Shown: piece by piece, positions 1 through 5,378 of the stretch
How positions within the stretch are numbered: the first letter of the stretch is position 1
Layout of the letters: every line of letters begins with the position of its first letter
NCBI GenBank assembly: GCA_902796695.1
Contig: CADBQE010000097.1
Location: 1-7,441, forward strand
Length of the DNA stretch: 7,441 nucleotides
Direction: 5' to 3'
DNA from: an uncultured Lachnospiraceae bacterium
Lineage (GTDB): Bacteria > Bacillota > Clostridia > Lachnospirales > Lachnospiraceae
Notes under the pieces: generated by a model
What the model was told of the DNA's origin: nothing
The model's database searches: none
Seen by the model: the letters and a program-made list of their open reading frames with translations, nothing else
Made by a program: the position numbers and the translations under genes

Positions 1-869
1 ATCATCTCCTGCTTTTCAAACTGGTGGATGCGGTAGACGCCGCGCTCCTCGATGCCGTGCGCGCCCTTCTCCTTGCGGAAGCAGGGGCTGTAGCTGGTCA
101 GCGTCTGCGGCAGGGATTCTTCGGGCAGGATCTGGTCAATGAATTTGCCGATCATGGAATGCTCGCTGGTCCCGATCAGGTACAGGTCCTCGCCTTCGAT
201 CTTGTACATCATGGCGTCCATATCGGACTGGCTCATGACGCCCTCCACCACGTTGCCGTGGATCATGAACGGAGGGATGCAGAAGGTAAAGCCTTTGTCG
301 ATCATGAAGTCCCGCGCGTAGGCGATCACGGCCTCATGCAGGCGGGCGATGTCGCCCATCAGATAGTAGAAGCCGTTGCCGGAAACACGGCCGGCGGCGT
401 CCATGTCGATGCCGTTGAAGCGTTCCATGATCTCCGTATGATAGGGGATCGGGAAGTCCGGGACCTTCGGCTCGCCGAAGCGCTCCACTTCCACATTTTC
501 GGAGTCATCCTTTCCGATGGGAACGGACGGGTCAATGATGTTGGGAATCAGAAGCATGCGCTTCCGCAGCTCCTGCTCCACTTCGCGCTCACGGGCGGAC
601 AGCTCGTCGATGCGGGCACCGTCGGCCGAGACCTGCGCTTTTACCTGCTCCGCTTCCTCGCGCTTTTTCTGGCCCATCAGTCTGCCGATCTCCTTGGAGA
701 GGCGGTTGCGGGTCGCCCGAAGCTCTTCCACTTCCTGCTTGATCGCGCGGTTTTCCGCGTCCAGGGCGATGACTTCGTCCACCAGCGGGAGCTTGCTTTC
801 CTGGAATTTATTCCGGATGTTCTGTCTGACTGTTTCCGCGTTCTCGCGGATGAATTTGATATCCAGCAT
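1..869 (-). CDS. serS: Serine--tRNA ligase, N-terminal 289 residues (runs off the left edge)
   Basis: Class II aminoacyl-tRNA synthetase that charges tRNA-Ser (and tRNA-Sec) with serine in the cytoplasm. The visible part starts MLDIKFIREN. Residues about 30-110 form the long antiparallel coiled coil that grips the tRNA-Ser variable arm (charged heptads, e.g. RNRLSKEIGRL), ending in the conserved LIPNIIDPSVP at 107-116. The catalytic core follows, with LIGTSEHSMIGKF at 231-243 (serine-binding TxE loop) and motif 2 with CFRKEKG at 263-269 and RIHQFEKQEM at 280-289. Family members are usually about 420-430 residues, so about 135 residues including motif 3 lie outside the window. The start at 869 is preceded by AAAGG about 9 nt upstream, and a strong promoter lies just above. 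The TSEHSMIGKF and GAHGIEERG segments differ from the commoner bacterial TAEVPLTN and GSAGRDTRG forms, so this may be a divergent subtype. Identification is secure. Confidence 0.95.
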   Translation of the reverse strand, partial: MLDIKFIRENAETVRQNIRNKFQESKLPLVDEVIALDAENRAIKQEVEELRATRNRLSKEIGRLMGQKKREEAEQVKAQVSADGARIDELSAREREVEQELRKRMLLIPNIIDPSVPIGKDDSENVEVERFGEPKVPDFPIPYHTEIMERFNGIDMDAAGRVSGNGFYYLMGDIARLHEAVIAYARDFMIDKGFTFCIPPFMIHGNVVEGVMSQSDMDAMMYKIEGEDLYLIGTSEHSMIGKFIDQILPEESLPQTLTSYSPCFRKEKGAHGIEERGVYRIHQFEKQEM

Positions 870-906
870 AGTCGTTATCCTTTAATCCAATAGATTTTCC
901 TACTGC

Positions 907-935
907 ATCATACGGCACCGCGCCGCGTGTGTCAA
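907..935 (-). promoter_or_regulatory. Sigma-A-type promoter of serS
   Basis: On the minus strand, a perfect -35 box TTGACA (930-935) is followed by a 17-bp spacer (913-929) and a -10 box TATGAT (907-912). Transcription should begin near 900, giving a leader of about 31 nt, too short for a T-box riboswitch. The -35 box overlaps the TGA stop (932-934) of the upstream AraC-type gene, so serS can be transcribed independently of it. Box identity is seen directly; activity is inferred. Confidence 0.8.
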
Positions 936-1774
936 CCGTTCCCGTGCTCCGGGGCGCCGTCCTCCTTGAATTGCTGGCGATACTGCCCGGGACTGATATT
1001 CATGATCTTGCGAAAGGTCGTTATAAAGTTGGAATTGTTCCGGAATCCGGCTTTCTGTCCGGCTTCCAGCACGGAGCAGCCCCGGCGCAGGAAGCCCGCC
1101 GCGTACTGGATCCGCACCGACGCGATATATTTTCCCACACTGATGCCGGTGGCCGCTTTGAAGACCCGGCACAGATAGTACTTGTTGTAAAAGAATCTTT
1201 CCGCCACTTCCTCCAGGCTCAGATTCTCCTCCGGATTTTCGCGGACGAAGCGGATAATGGGAAGGACCCGCTCAAAACCGGGGTCCGTTTCTTCCCTTTC
1301 GGCGGGCAGGCGCCTCTCTTCCCGGCTGATCTCGCCCAGACGGATCAGAAGCTCCAGAAAAGCCATGTTCCGCCGGATGTCCTTTCCGAACAGCGGCGTC
1401 CGGTCCTGGCAGACGCCGCACAGGAAATCGAATTCCCGGATCCGGGAATCGTCCAGATACAGCGTTCTGCTGCCTTCCCGCGGAAAGGCCTCCAGCAGAT
1501 CCGTTCCGCCGCCGCAGAACGGCCGGATATCCTCCTCCCGGAAATGAAACACGTACCGGGCATATTCTTCCCCCGCCAGAGCCGTGGACAGATGCGCCTG
1601 CCGGCCGCGGATCAGAAGGACCGTCCCTCTGCCGGCGCGGACCATTTCCGACTCCGTCAGCACGGAGCAGGTCCCTTCGGTCACGAGCAGGATCTCACAC
1701 AAATCATGGAAATGAAACCGGTCCATTTCCCAGTCGGTATCTTTATGAAAAACAGCGCTGAAAAGGTCTTCCAT
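932..1774 (-). CDS. AraC-family transcriptional regulator (cupin sensor plus HTH_18)
   Basis: Predicted cytoplasmic DNA-binding regulator of 280 residues, a typical length for the family. Residues about 10-95 resemble the AraC N-terminal cupin sensor (FHFHDLCEILLVTEGTCSVL at 20-39, with the usual H-H-E pattern at the start of the barrel). Residues about 168-270 form the double helix-turn-helix domain: first HTH around LSLEEVAERFFYNKYYLCRVFK (186-206), linker helix with YIASVRIQYAAGFLR, second HTH around SVLEAGQKAGFRNNSNFITTFR (234-255), and the diagnostic end NISPGQYRQQ (259-268). The ATG at 1774 has AAGGAG (1780-1785) 5 nt upstream, which supports this start. It lies 62 bp upstream of serS on the same strand and is divergent from mnmA. 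The ligand and targets cannot be read from the sequence; AraC proteins of this layout often control sugar or small-molecule genes, but no such operon is adjacent on this side. Confidence 0.92.
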   Translation of the reverse strand: MEDLFSAVFHKDTDWEMDRFHFHDLCEILLVTEGTCSVLTESEMVRAGRGTVLLIRGRQAHLSTALAGEEYARYVFHFREEDIRPFCGGGTDLLEAFPREGSRTLYLDDSRIREFDFLCGVCQDRTPLFGKDIRRNMAFLELLIRLGEISREERRLPAEREETDPGFERVLPIIRFVRENPEENLSLEEVAERFFYNKYYLCRVFKAATGISVGKYIASVRIQYAAGFLRRGCSVLEAGQKAGFRNNSNFITTFRKIMNISPGQYRQQFKEDGAPEHGNG

Positions 1775-1804
1775 GCCGGCTCCTTATGTGGTGCAATAGT
1801 CAAC

Positions 1805-1833
1805 ATATTACAGGAAGGGCCGGATTTTGGCAA
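1805..1833 (-). promoter_or_regulatory. Candidate promoter of the AraC-family gene
   Basis: On the minus strand, TTGCCA (1828-1833) and TAATAT (1805-1810) are separated by 17 bp, which would place the start near 1798 and give a leader of about 24 nt before the ATG at 1774. The -10 box matches consensus at only four of six positions, so this is weaker than the other promoters in the window. Confidence 0.45.
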
Positions 1834-1853
1834 GGTGTTTCTGAAAAATTTTG

Positions 1854-1882
1854 TTGAAATTATACAATTCTCTTTCTATAAT
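1854..1882 (+). promoter_or_regulatory. Sigma-A-type promoter of mnmA
   Basis: TTGAAA (1854-1859) and a perfect TATAAT (1877-1882) are separated by exactly 17 bp (1860-1876). Transcription should start near 1889, leaving an mnmA leader of about 83 nt. The promoter lies back to back with the weaker one proposed for the AraC-family gene; their -35 boxes are about 20 bp apart. Confidence 0.8.
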
Positions 1883-1912
1883 GTTGCCATAAAGCCTCTC
1901 TGTCCGGAGAAA

Positions 1913-1926
1913 CGCCGGCAACGGCG
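1913..1926 (+). promoter_or_regulatory. Short GNRA-tetraloop hairpin in the mnmA leader
   Basis: CGCCG (1913-1917) and CGGCG (1922-1926) form a perfect 5-bp GC stem capped by GCAA, a stable GNRA tetraloop. It lies in the 5' leader between the inferred start site and the ribosome binding site (AAGGA, about 7 nt before the ATG). There is no U-run after it, so it is not an intrinsic terminator. It may simply stabilise the mRNA end. Confidence 0.35.
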
Positions 1927-1971
1927 CCGCGGGGGCAGACGGCAGCTATACTGTCAGATAAGGATCTTCTT

Positions 1972-3039
1972 ATGAAAGCTCTGATCGCCATGTCCGGCGG
2001 CGTGGATTCCTCGGTGGCCGCCTCCCTGATGAAGGAGCGCGGCTGGGAATGCATCGGCTGCACCATGAAACTGTACGAATCGCAGGACACCGGCACCGTG
2101 CCGGATAAGACCTGCTGCTCTCTGGACGACGTGGAGGACGCCCGCGGGGTGGCCCGCCGCCTGGAGATCCCCTATTACGTGTTCAATTTCACGGAGGAAT
2201 TCCGGAAAGAGATCATCGGGCACTTTATCGCGGAATACCGGGCCGGGCATACGCCCAACCCCTGCATCGACTGCAACCGCTGCATGAAATTCGGCCGGCT
2301 CCTGGAACGCGCCCGCATCCTGGGCTGCGACGCCGTCGTCACGGGCCACTATGCCCGCATCCGCTTTGACGGGGAAAAATACCATCTTCTGCGCGGCCTG
2401 GACCCCGGAAAGGACCAGAGCTACGTGCTGTACGACCTGACCCAGGAGCAGCTGGCGCACGTCCTTTTCCCGCTGGGCGAGCTCACAAAAGAGGAAGTCC
2501 GTCGTCTGGCGGAAGCCCGCGGCTTTCTGAACGCGGACAAACCCGACAGCCAGGACATCTGCTTTGTCCCGGACGGCGACTACGGCGCCGTCATTGCCGC
2601 CCATACCGGCTGCACGCCGGAGCCGGGCGATTTTGTGGACGAAAGCGGCCGCATCCTCGGCCGCCACCGCGGGATCATCTATTACACGGTCGGCCAGCGG
2701 AAAGGTCTGGGGCTTTCGCTCCCCGCTCCGCTGTACGTCATCCGGATCGACCCGGAAAAGAATCAGGTCATCCTGGGCCCCTCCGAAGCACTGTTTAAAC
2801 GGGAGGTCATCGTCCGGGATTTCCACTGGATAAGCGGCGAAGCGCCCGCCGGCCCCGTGGAAGGCCGCGCCAAGCTGCGCTACCGCCAGCCGCCTGCCGC
2901 CGTCACGGCATTCCCGCGGGAGGACGGCTCCCTCCTGCTCTCCTTCGCGGAGCCCCAGCGCGCCCCCACACCGGGCCAGTCCGCCGTCCTGTACCGGGAC
3001 GACGAAGTGCTGGGCGGCGGGATCATTACAGCCGGATGA
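1972..3039 (+). CDS. mnmA: tRNA-specific 2-thiouridylase MnmA (TrmU)
   Basis: Catalyses ATP-dependent 2-thiolation of U34 in the wobble position of tRNA-Lys, -Glu and -Gln, taking sulfur from a cysteine desulfurase relay. The 355 residues match the family length (about 360-370). The PP-loop is SGGVDSS at 8-14. The first catalytic Cys lies in NPCIDCNRCMKFG (96-108; C101 in the position of E. coli Cys102), and the second is C197 in SQDICFVPDGDY. Also present are GHYARI (125-130), KDQSYVLY (147-154), the YTVGQRKGLG segment (238-247) and a C-terminal beta-barrel ending LGGGIITAG. CCSLDDVEDAR (48-58) and the extra cysteines C98 and C104 are typical of clostridial members. The ATG at 1972 has AAGGA 7 nt upstream. 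It appears monocistronic, being followed only by a gene remnant and a terminator. Identification is very secure. Confidence 0.97.
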   Translation: MKALIAMSGGVDSSVAASLMKERGWECIGCTMKLYESQDTGTVPDKTCCSLDDVEDARGVARRLEIPYYVFNFTEEFRKEIIGHFIAEYRAGHTPNPCIDCNRCMKFGRLLERARILGCDAVVTGHYARIRFDGEKYHLLRGLDPGKDQSYVLYDLTQEQLAHVLFPLGELTKEEVRRLAEARGFLNADKPDSQDICFVPDGDYGAVIAAHTGCTPEPGDFVDESGRILGRHRGIIYYTVGQRKGLGLSLPAPLYVIRIDPEKNQVILGPSEALFKREVIVRDFHWISGEAPAGPVEGRAKLRYRQPPAAVTAFPREDGSLLLSFAEPQRAPTPGQSAVLYRDDEVLGGGIITAG

Positions 3040-3046
3040 GGTGTGA

Positions 3047-3238
3047 TGCTGGAACCGTTTGAAATTCTTGCCGGGGACCTGTATCGCCTACTCCGACATG
3101 CTCGAGAAATACATCACGCGCTTCGGCTTTACCTATGCCGGCCTGAACCCGGCCGGCGGCAAGATCTACGAAACCACCGTATCCGCCTTAAAGCAGAACC
3201 CGCTGGTGCGGAAAAGGTATCCGAAGTTCTGCCGGTAG
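3047..3238 (+). pseudogene. C-terminal remnant of an unidentified protein-coding gene
   Basis: An open stretch of 63 codons follows an in-frame TGA (3044-3046) and ends at TAG (3236-3238). From about codon 15 it reads like real protein: YSDMLEKYITRFGFTYAGLN, then PAGGKIYETTVSALKQ, then NPLVRKRYPKFCR. Codon use is GC-rich at the third position like the flanking genes (GGC, CTG, AAC, CCG, ATC). No convincing start exists: the only internal ATG (3098) lacks a Shine-Dalgarno sequence, and the first residues after the TGA (CWNRLKFLPGT) do not look like an N-terminus. It begins only 7 bp after the mnmA stop. The best reading is the tail of a gene whose 5' part was deleted. I do not recognise the family. 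A genuine 46-residue protein from 3098 is a less likely alternative. Confidence 0.5.
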
Positions 3239-3290
3239 GGGGAAAGTCGGCCGGGTCCTGCCCCCTTTCACTGCGTACTCCTCATACAGA

Positions 3291-3340
3291 AAGAGCTGCA
3301 GAAGAACATCCGCACATGACGGTGCTCTTCCGCAGCTCTT
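3291..3340 (+). repeat. Long imperfect inverted repeat (hairpin) downstream of mnmA
   Basis: The left arm 3291-3312 and right arm 3320-3340 pair around the 7-nt loop CACATGA. AAGAGCTGC (3291-3299) pairs perfectly with GCAGCTCTT (3332-3340). After an A/C mismatch, GAAGA and CA pair again with one mismatch and one bulged T, and CCG/CGG closes the loop. No U-tract follows on either strand, so it is not a standard intrinsic terminator. It lies between convergent mnmA and gltS and could be an mRNA 3'-end stabiliser or a dispersed palindromic element. Confidence 0.6.
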
Positions 3341-3376
3341 ATTCTGTCTCCTGCCTTTAAAAGGAATCCTGCTTCC

Positions 3377-3401
3377 GCCCGCTCTTTCAGCGGGCTCTTT
3401 T
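3377..3401 (+). terminator. Rho-independent terminator after mnmA, abutting gltS
   Basis: GCCCGCT (3377-3383) and AGCGGGC (3389-3395) make a perfect 7-bp GC-rich stem with loop CTTTC, followed by TCTTTT (3396-3401). The U-run is on the plus-strand transcript, so it should stop read-through from mnmA. Its T-run overlaps the gltS stop codon (3400-3402). On the minus strand the stem is followed by GGAAGCAGG and only later by TTTT, so termination of gltS there would be weaker. Confidence 0.75.
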
Positions 3402-4728
3402 AAGGTTTGGCAAGCATTTTCCCGCTGTTTTTATGGCGCAAAGCCATGAAGACAAACAGAATGGCAGAGGCTCCCAGCAGAACCGCGCTGACCAGATAAC
3501 CGTGGCCCTGGATCGTAAAGTGCGGCGACAGACTCGTATTGAACACGTCGATGATCGATACGAACAGCCAGCACAGGCACCAGTTCTTGAACACGTCGGT
3601 CTTGCTTTCCGGATCGCAGGTACGGATCAGCAGGATGGAGGTGGGCGTCGCGCCGGTGGCCCATCCGAAGATGATCATGGCCTTTTCGAACCAGTAGCCG
3701 TCGCAGAACTTTCTGCACATCCAGGTATAGAACAGAACGGTCAGCAGGCCGACCAGGGACATTACAATCAGCGGAACGATATTCTGCGCTACCACAGTCA
3801 GGTTAATGGTGGAAACACCGAAGTAAATCAGGTAATCCGTGATAAAGCCGCCGATATGGCTGGAAGTCTTCTTGTCCACGTATTTGCCTGCGCCGACTTT
3901 GTTCAGGATCATATTGACGACCACGCTGAATACCATGGCGAGGGCCATTGTCGGCACGCCGATCGTGGTGAGGGCTTTGATGCCGTCCGCTGCTTTGTAC
4001 GCAATCAGCGCCACGATAAACACCAGCATAAAATGGAAGGTGTAAACGTCCATGGACATGGAGCAGACAGTTTCTTCCCCGGAGGATTCGCGTTTGCCTT
4101 TGTACAGGCCGGTCTTGAATTCATCGGGCAGTTCCGCGGGCTTGGAGACCACGGCCGTCCAGCCTTTGCGGGCGCCGATATTGATCATGATCATGCCGCC
4201 GAACACGCCGATCAGCATGCCGACCGTGGCGAAGGTGATGGAGATGGAAGATGCATTTTCAAATCCGGCCTTCTCAAAAACCGCGCCGAGCGCGGATGCC
4301 GTGCCGTGACCGCCTGCAAAGCCGGTCGGCATCATGAAGCCGAACCACTGATTGATTCCTGGCCACAGAAGCGGCAGCACCGCCAGACCGATCAGCAGGC
4401 CGATGCCCCATTGGGACAGATACGCAACGGAGTTGGTCAGGAACTGGTCGCCGAAATCGTTCATGACTTTCTTAAACGAGTTCTTGTTCTTGTTGCCGAG
4501 AGCCAGTGTGGAGGCCATAACAGTCATCAGCACGCCGCCGTAGCCGGCCGCACCTTCGCTGATAGGCAGGACGTTAAGCACGTACGGGCCCAGAATGATT
4601 CCGAAAATACCCGCCAGCAGCGGGGTCGGAAGGTACAGTTTCTGAATAAAAGGAACTTTGGTGCGGATAAGTTTGGCCACCAGCAGGATCACGGAAGCCC
4701 ACGCAAAGTCCATAAGTACGGTCGTCAT
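3400..4728 (-). CDS. gltS: Sodium/glutamate symporter of the ESS (GltS) family
   Basis: Predicted inner-membrane secondary transporter of 442 residues taking up glutamate, or a related dicarboxylic amino acid, with Na+. Family members are usually 400-450 residues. There are about ten or more hydrophobic segments, in two inverted halves. The first half holds PTPLLAGIFGIILGP (34-48) and the re-entrant-loop signature GFAGGHGTA (136-144); the second half holds the matching GWATGATPTSILLIRTCDP (355-373). A hydrophilic loop of about 40 residues at 186-226 separates the halves. The ATG at 4728 follows GAGG with a 7-nt spacer. The gene lies 60 bp downstream of the NifU-like gene on the same strand with no promoter or terminator visible between them, so the two are probably cotranscribed. 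Family assignment is firm; substrate is inferred, and other anionic amino acids are possible. Confidence 0.88.
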   Translation of the reverse strand: MTTVLMDFAWASVILLVAKLIRTKVPFIQKLYLPTPLLAGIFGIILGPYVLNVLPISEGAAGYGGVLMTVMASTLALGNKNKNSFKKVMNDFGDQFLTNSVAYLSQWGIGLLIGLAVLPLLWPGINQWFGFMMPTGFAGGHGTASALGAVFEKAGFENASSISITFATVGMLIGVFGGMIMINIGARKGWTAVVSKPAELPDEFKTGLYKGKRESSGEETVCSMSMDVYTFHFMLVFIVALIAYKAADGIKALTTIGVPTMALAMVFSVVVNMILNKVGAGKYVDKKTSSHIGGFITDYLIYFGVSTINLTVVAQNIVPLIVMSLVGLLTVLFYTWMCRKFCDGYWFEKAMIIFGWATGATPTSILLIRTCDPESKTDVFKNWCLCWLFVSIIDVFNTSLSPHFTIQGHGYLVSAVLLGASAILFVFMALRHKNSGKMLAKP

Positions 4729-4788
4729 ATCAAAACCTCATTTCCTTTCTTTTGATAAGAGCAGCTGGTTCATCACGAAGAAAGACCG

Positions 4789-5034
4789 TTATGAAGAAAG
4801 AGCATTTTCCTCAAGGGAAATAACCCGTTGGACCATGGGAAACTCCTGGCGGATCTTTCTCTCAAACAGCATTCTCATCGCGCCGTTAGCCCCGGCGCAG
4901 TGATACGCCGCCTTCCGATAACGGAGGGTGACGGTATGCGTGCTTTCCTCATACCCGTCAAGACGGACGTCTCCTCCGTCTCGGGTCAGGATCGGCCGCA
5001 GAGATTCAATCAGTTCTGCCAGTTCCTGTTTCAT
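4789..5034 (-). CDS. Small NifU C-terminal-domain-like protein with a degraded CxxC motif
   Basis: An 81-residue protein starting MKQELAELIESLRPILTRDG. The LRPILTRDGGDVRLDGYEE stretch (12-30) closely matches the start of the NifU C-terminal (Nfu) domain, which carries iron-sulfur clusters through a CxxC pair and hands them to apoproteins. The order of elements after it also fits: strand VTLRYRKAAYHC, a helix GAMRMLFERKIRQEFP, and a final MVQRVISLE. However the CxxC site reads C46-A-G-A49, so only the first Cys survives, and a normal dimeric Nfu-type 4Fe-4S site cannot be built in the usual way. The start at 5034 is chosen because AAGGAG (5043-5048) precedes it by 8 nt; an in-frame ATG at 5142 would lie upstream of the promoter. 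It is the first gene of a likely operon with gltS. The fold assignment is good; the role is unknown. Confidence 0.75.
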   Translation of the reverse strand: MKQELAELIESLRPILTRDGGDVRLDGYEESTHTVTLRYRKAAYHCAGANGAMRMLFERKIRQEFPMVQRVISLEENALSS

Positions 5035-5075
5035 AACGAAGTCTCCTTCGGCATTAAAGCATAGATTGTATTTTC

Positions 5076-5097
5076 GGAATGTTCGTTTCGTATTTTG
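5076..5097. promoter_or_regulatory. Copy 1 of a shared GTTTCGTATT motif (22-bp form)
   Basis: The 22 bp from 5076 match 5274-5295 at 19 positions: both begin GGAAT and share the core CGTTTCGTATTT. This copy covers the inferred start site of the leftward NifU-like/gltS transcript, and its core begins 4 bp downstream of that promoter's -10 box. Candidate operator. Confidence 0.5.
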
Positions 5098-5098
5098 A

Positions 5099-5127
5099 AT
5101 TATACGCGGCGTATAAAAAAAAGTCAA
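5099..5127 (-). promoter_or_regulatory. Promoter of the NifU-like/gltS unit, with built-in palindrome
   Basis: On the minus strand TTGACT (5122-5127) and a perfect TATAAT (5099-5104) are separated by 17 bp (5105-5121). Start of transcription is expected near 5092, leaving a leader of about 58 nt to the ATG at 5034. A perfect palindrome (5100-5116) covers most of the -10 box and spacer, and a GTTTCGTATT motif (5085-5094) covers the inferred start site. Confidence 0.8.
5100..5116. promoter_or_regulatory. Perfect 17-bp palindrome, candidate operator
   Basis: TTATACGC (5100-5107), one central G, and GCGTATAA (5109-5116) form a perfect inverted repeat. It overlaps the -10 hexamer and most of the spacer of the leftward promoter, a position where a bound dimeric repressor would block RNA polymerase. 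No copy appears at the divergent promoter near 5255. Confidence 0.55.
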
Positions 5128-5231
5128 CAGCATTTCTGCCACCCTTTCCAGTTCCTGTATAACTATGTTAAACCCGCCAATTTATCAACTTTCAAAGCCA
5201 TAATCGTCTTCTTTTTACTGTAAATTGCTTC

Positions 5232-5260
5232 TTGACACGGGCTTCTGTTCTGGCTACAAT
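5232..5260 (+). promoter_or_regulatory. Sigma-A-type promoter of the duplicated ATC-hydrolase-like gene
   Basis: A perfect TTGACA (5232-5237), 17-bp spacer (5238-5254) and TACAAT (5255-5260). Transcription should begin near 5267, inside a GTTTCGTATT motif, giving a leader of about 112 nt. The 104 bp between this promoter and the divergent leftward one (5128-5231) hold no feature I can name. Confidence 0.82.
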
Positions 5261-5261
5261 G

Positions 5262-5295
5262 GTTTCGTATTGAGGAATATCCGTTTCGTATTTGG
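5262..5295. promoter_or_regulatory. Copies 2 and 3 of the GTTTCGTATT motif, 21 bp apart
   Basis: GTTTCGTATT occurs at 5262-5271 and again at 5283-5292, exactly 21 bp apart (two helical turns, so on the same DNA face). Copy 2 starts 1 bp after the -10 box and spans the inferred start site; copy 3 lies in the early leader as part of the 22-bp form. The arrangement fits a repressor operator or an RNA leader element. Confidence 0.5.
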
Positions 5296-5378
5296 TAACT
5301 CATTTTATGTCAACCGTCTTTGTTCTTTCCTTAGGAGCAAAAGTACGGCAAAAGAAATCAGAATCGGGAGGATAAACT

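Noticed and set aside
870..931. T-box or other riboswitch upstream of serS
   Set aside because: The inferred leader is only about 31 nt, too short for a T-box, and no T-box sequence or terminator hairpin is present.
929..1975. 348-codon open frame on the plus strand over the AraC-family gene
   Set aside because: Antisense shadow; the minus-strand frame carries the full AraC HTH signature and a good ribosome binding site.
1954..2826. 290-codon open frame on the minus strand over mnmA
   Set aside because: Antisense shadow of a very well-supported enzyme gene; no recognisable domain.
3433..4755. 440-codon open frame on the plus strand over gltS
   Set aside because: Antisense to a clear membrane transporter; the translation is His/Gln/Asp/Arg-rich without motifs and has no ribosome binding site.
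5035..5142. Longer NifU-like protein starting at the in-frame ATG at 5142
   Set aside because: The extra 36 residues would be encoded across the promoter and its palindrome, look unlike a NifU N-terminus, and lack a ribosome binding site; the start at 5034 has AAGGAG at 8 nt.
5128..5231. Additional promoter or small gene between the divergent promoters
   Set aside because: Only weak -35/-10-like pairs and a 12-codon frame on the minus strand were seen, none with a ribosome binding site.
5307..5375. 22-codon leader ORF (MSTVFVLSLGAKVRQKKSES...) ending 3 nt before the ATG at 5379
   Set aside because: The placement would suit a leader peptide, but there is no Shine-Dalgarno sequence before its ATG and no run of regulatory codons; chance occurrence is likely.
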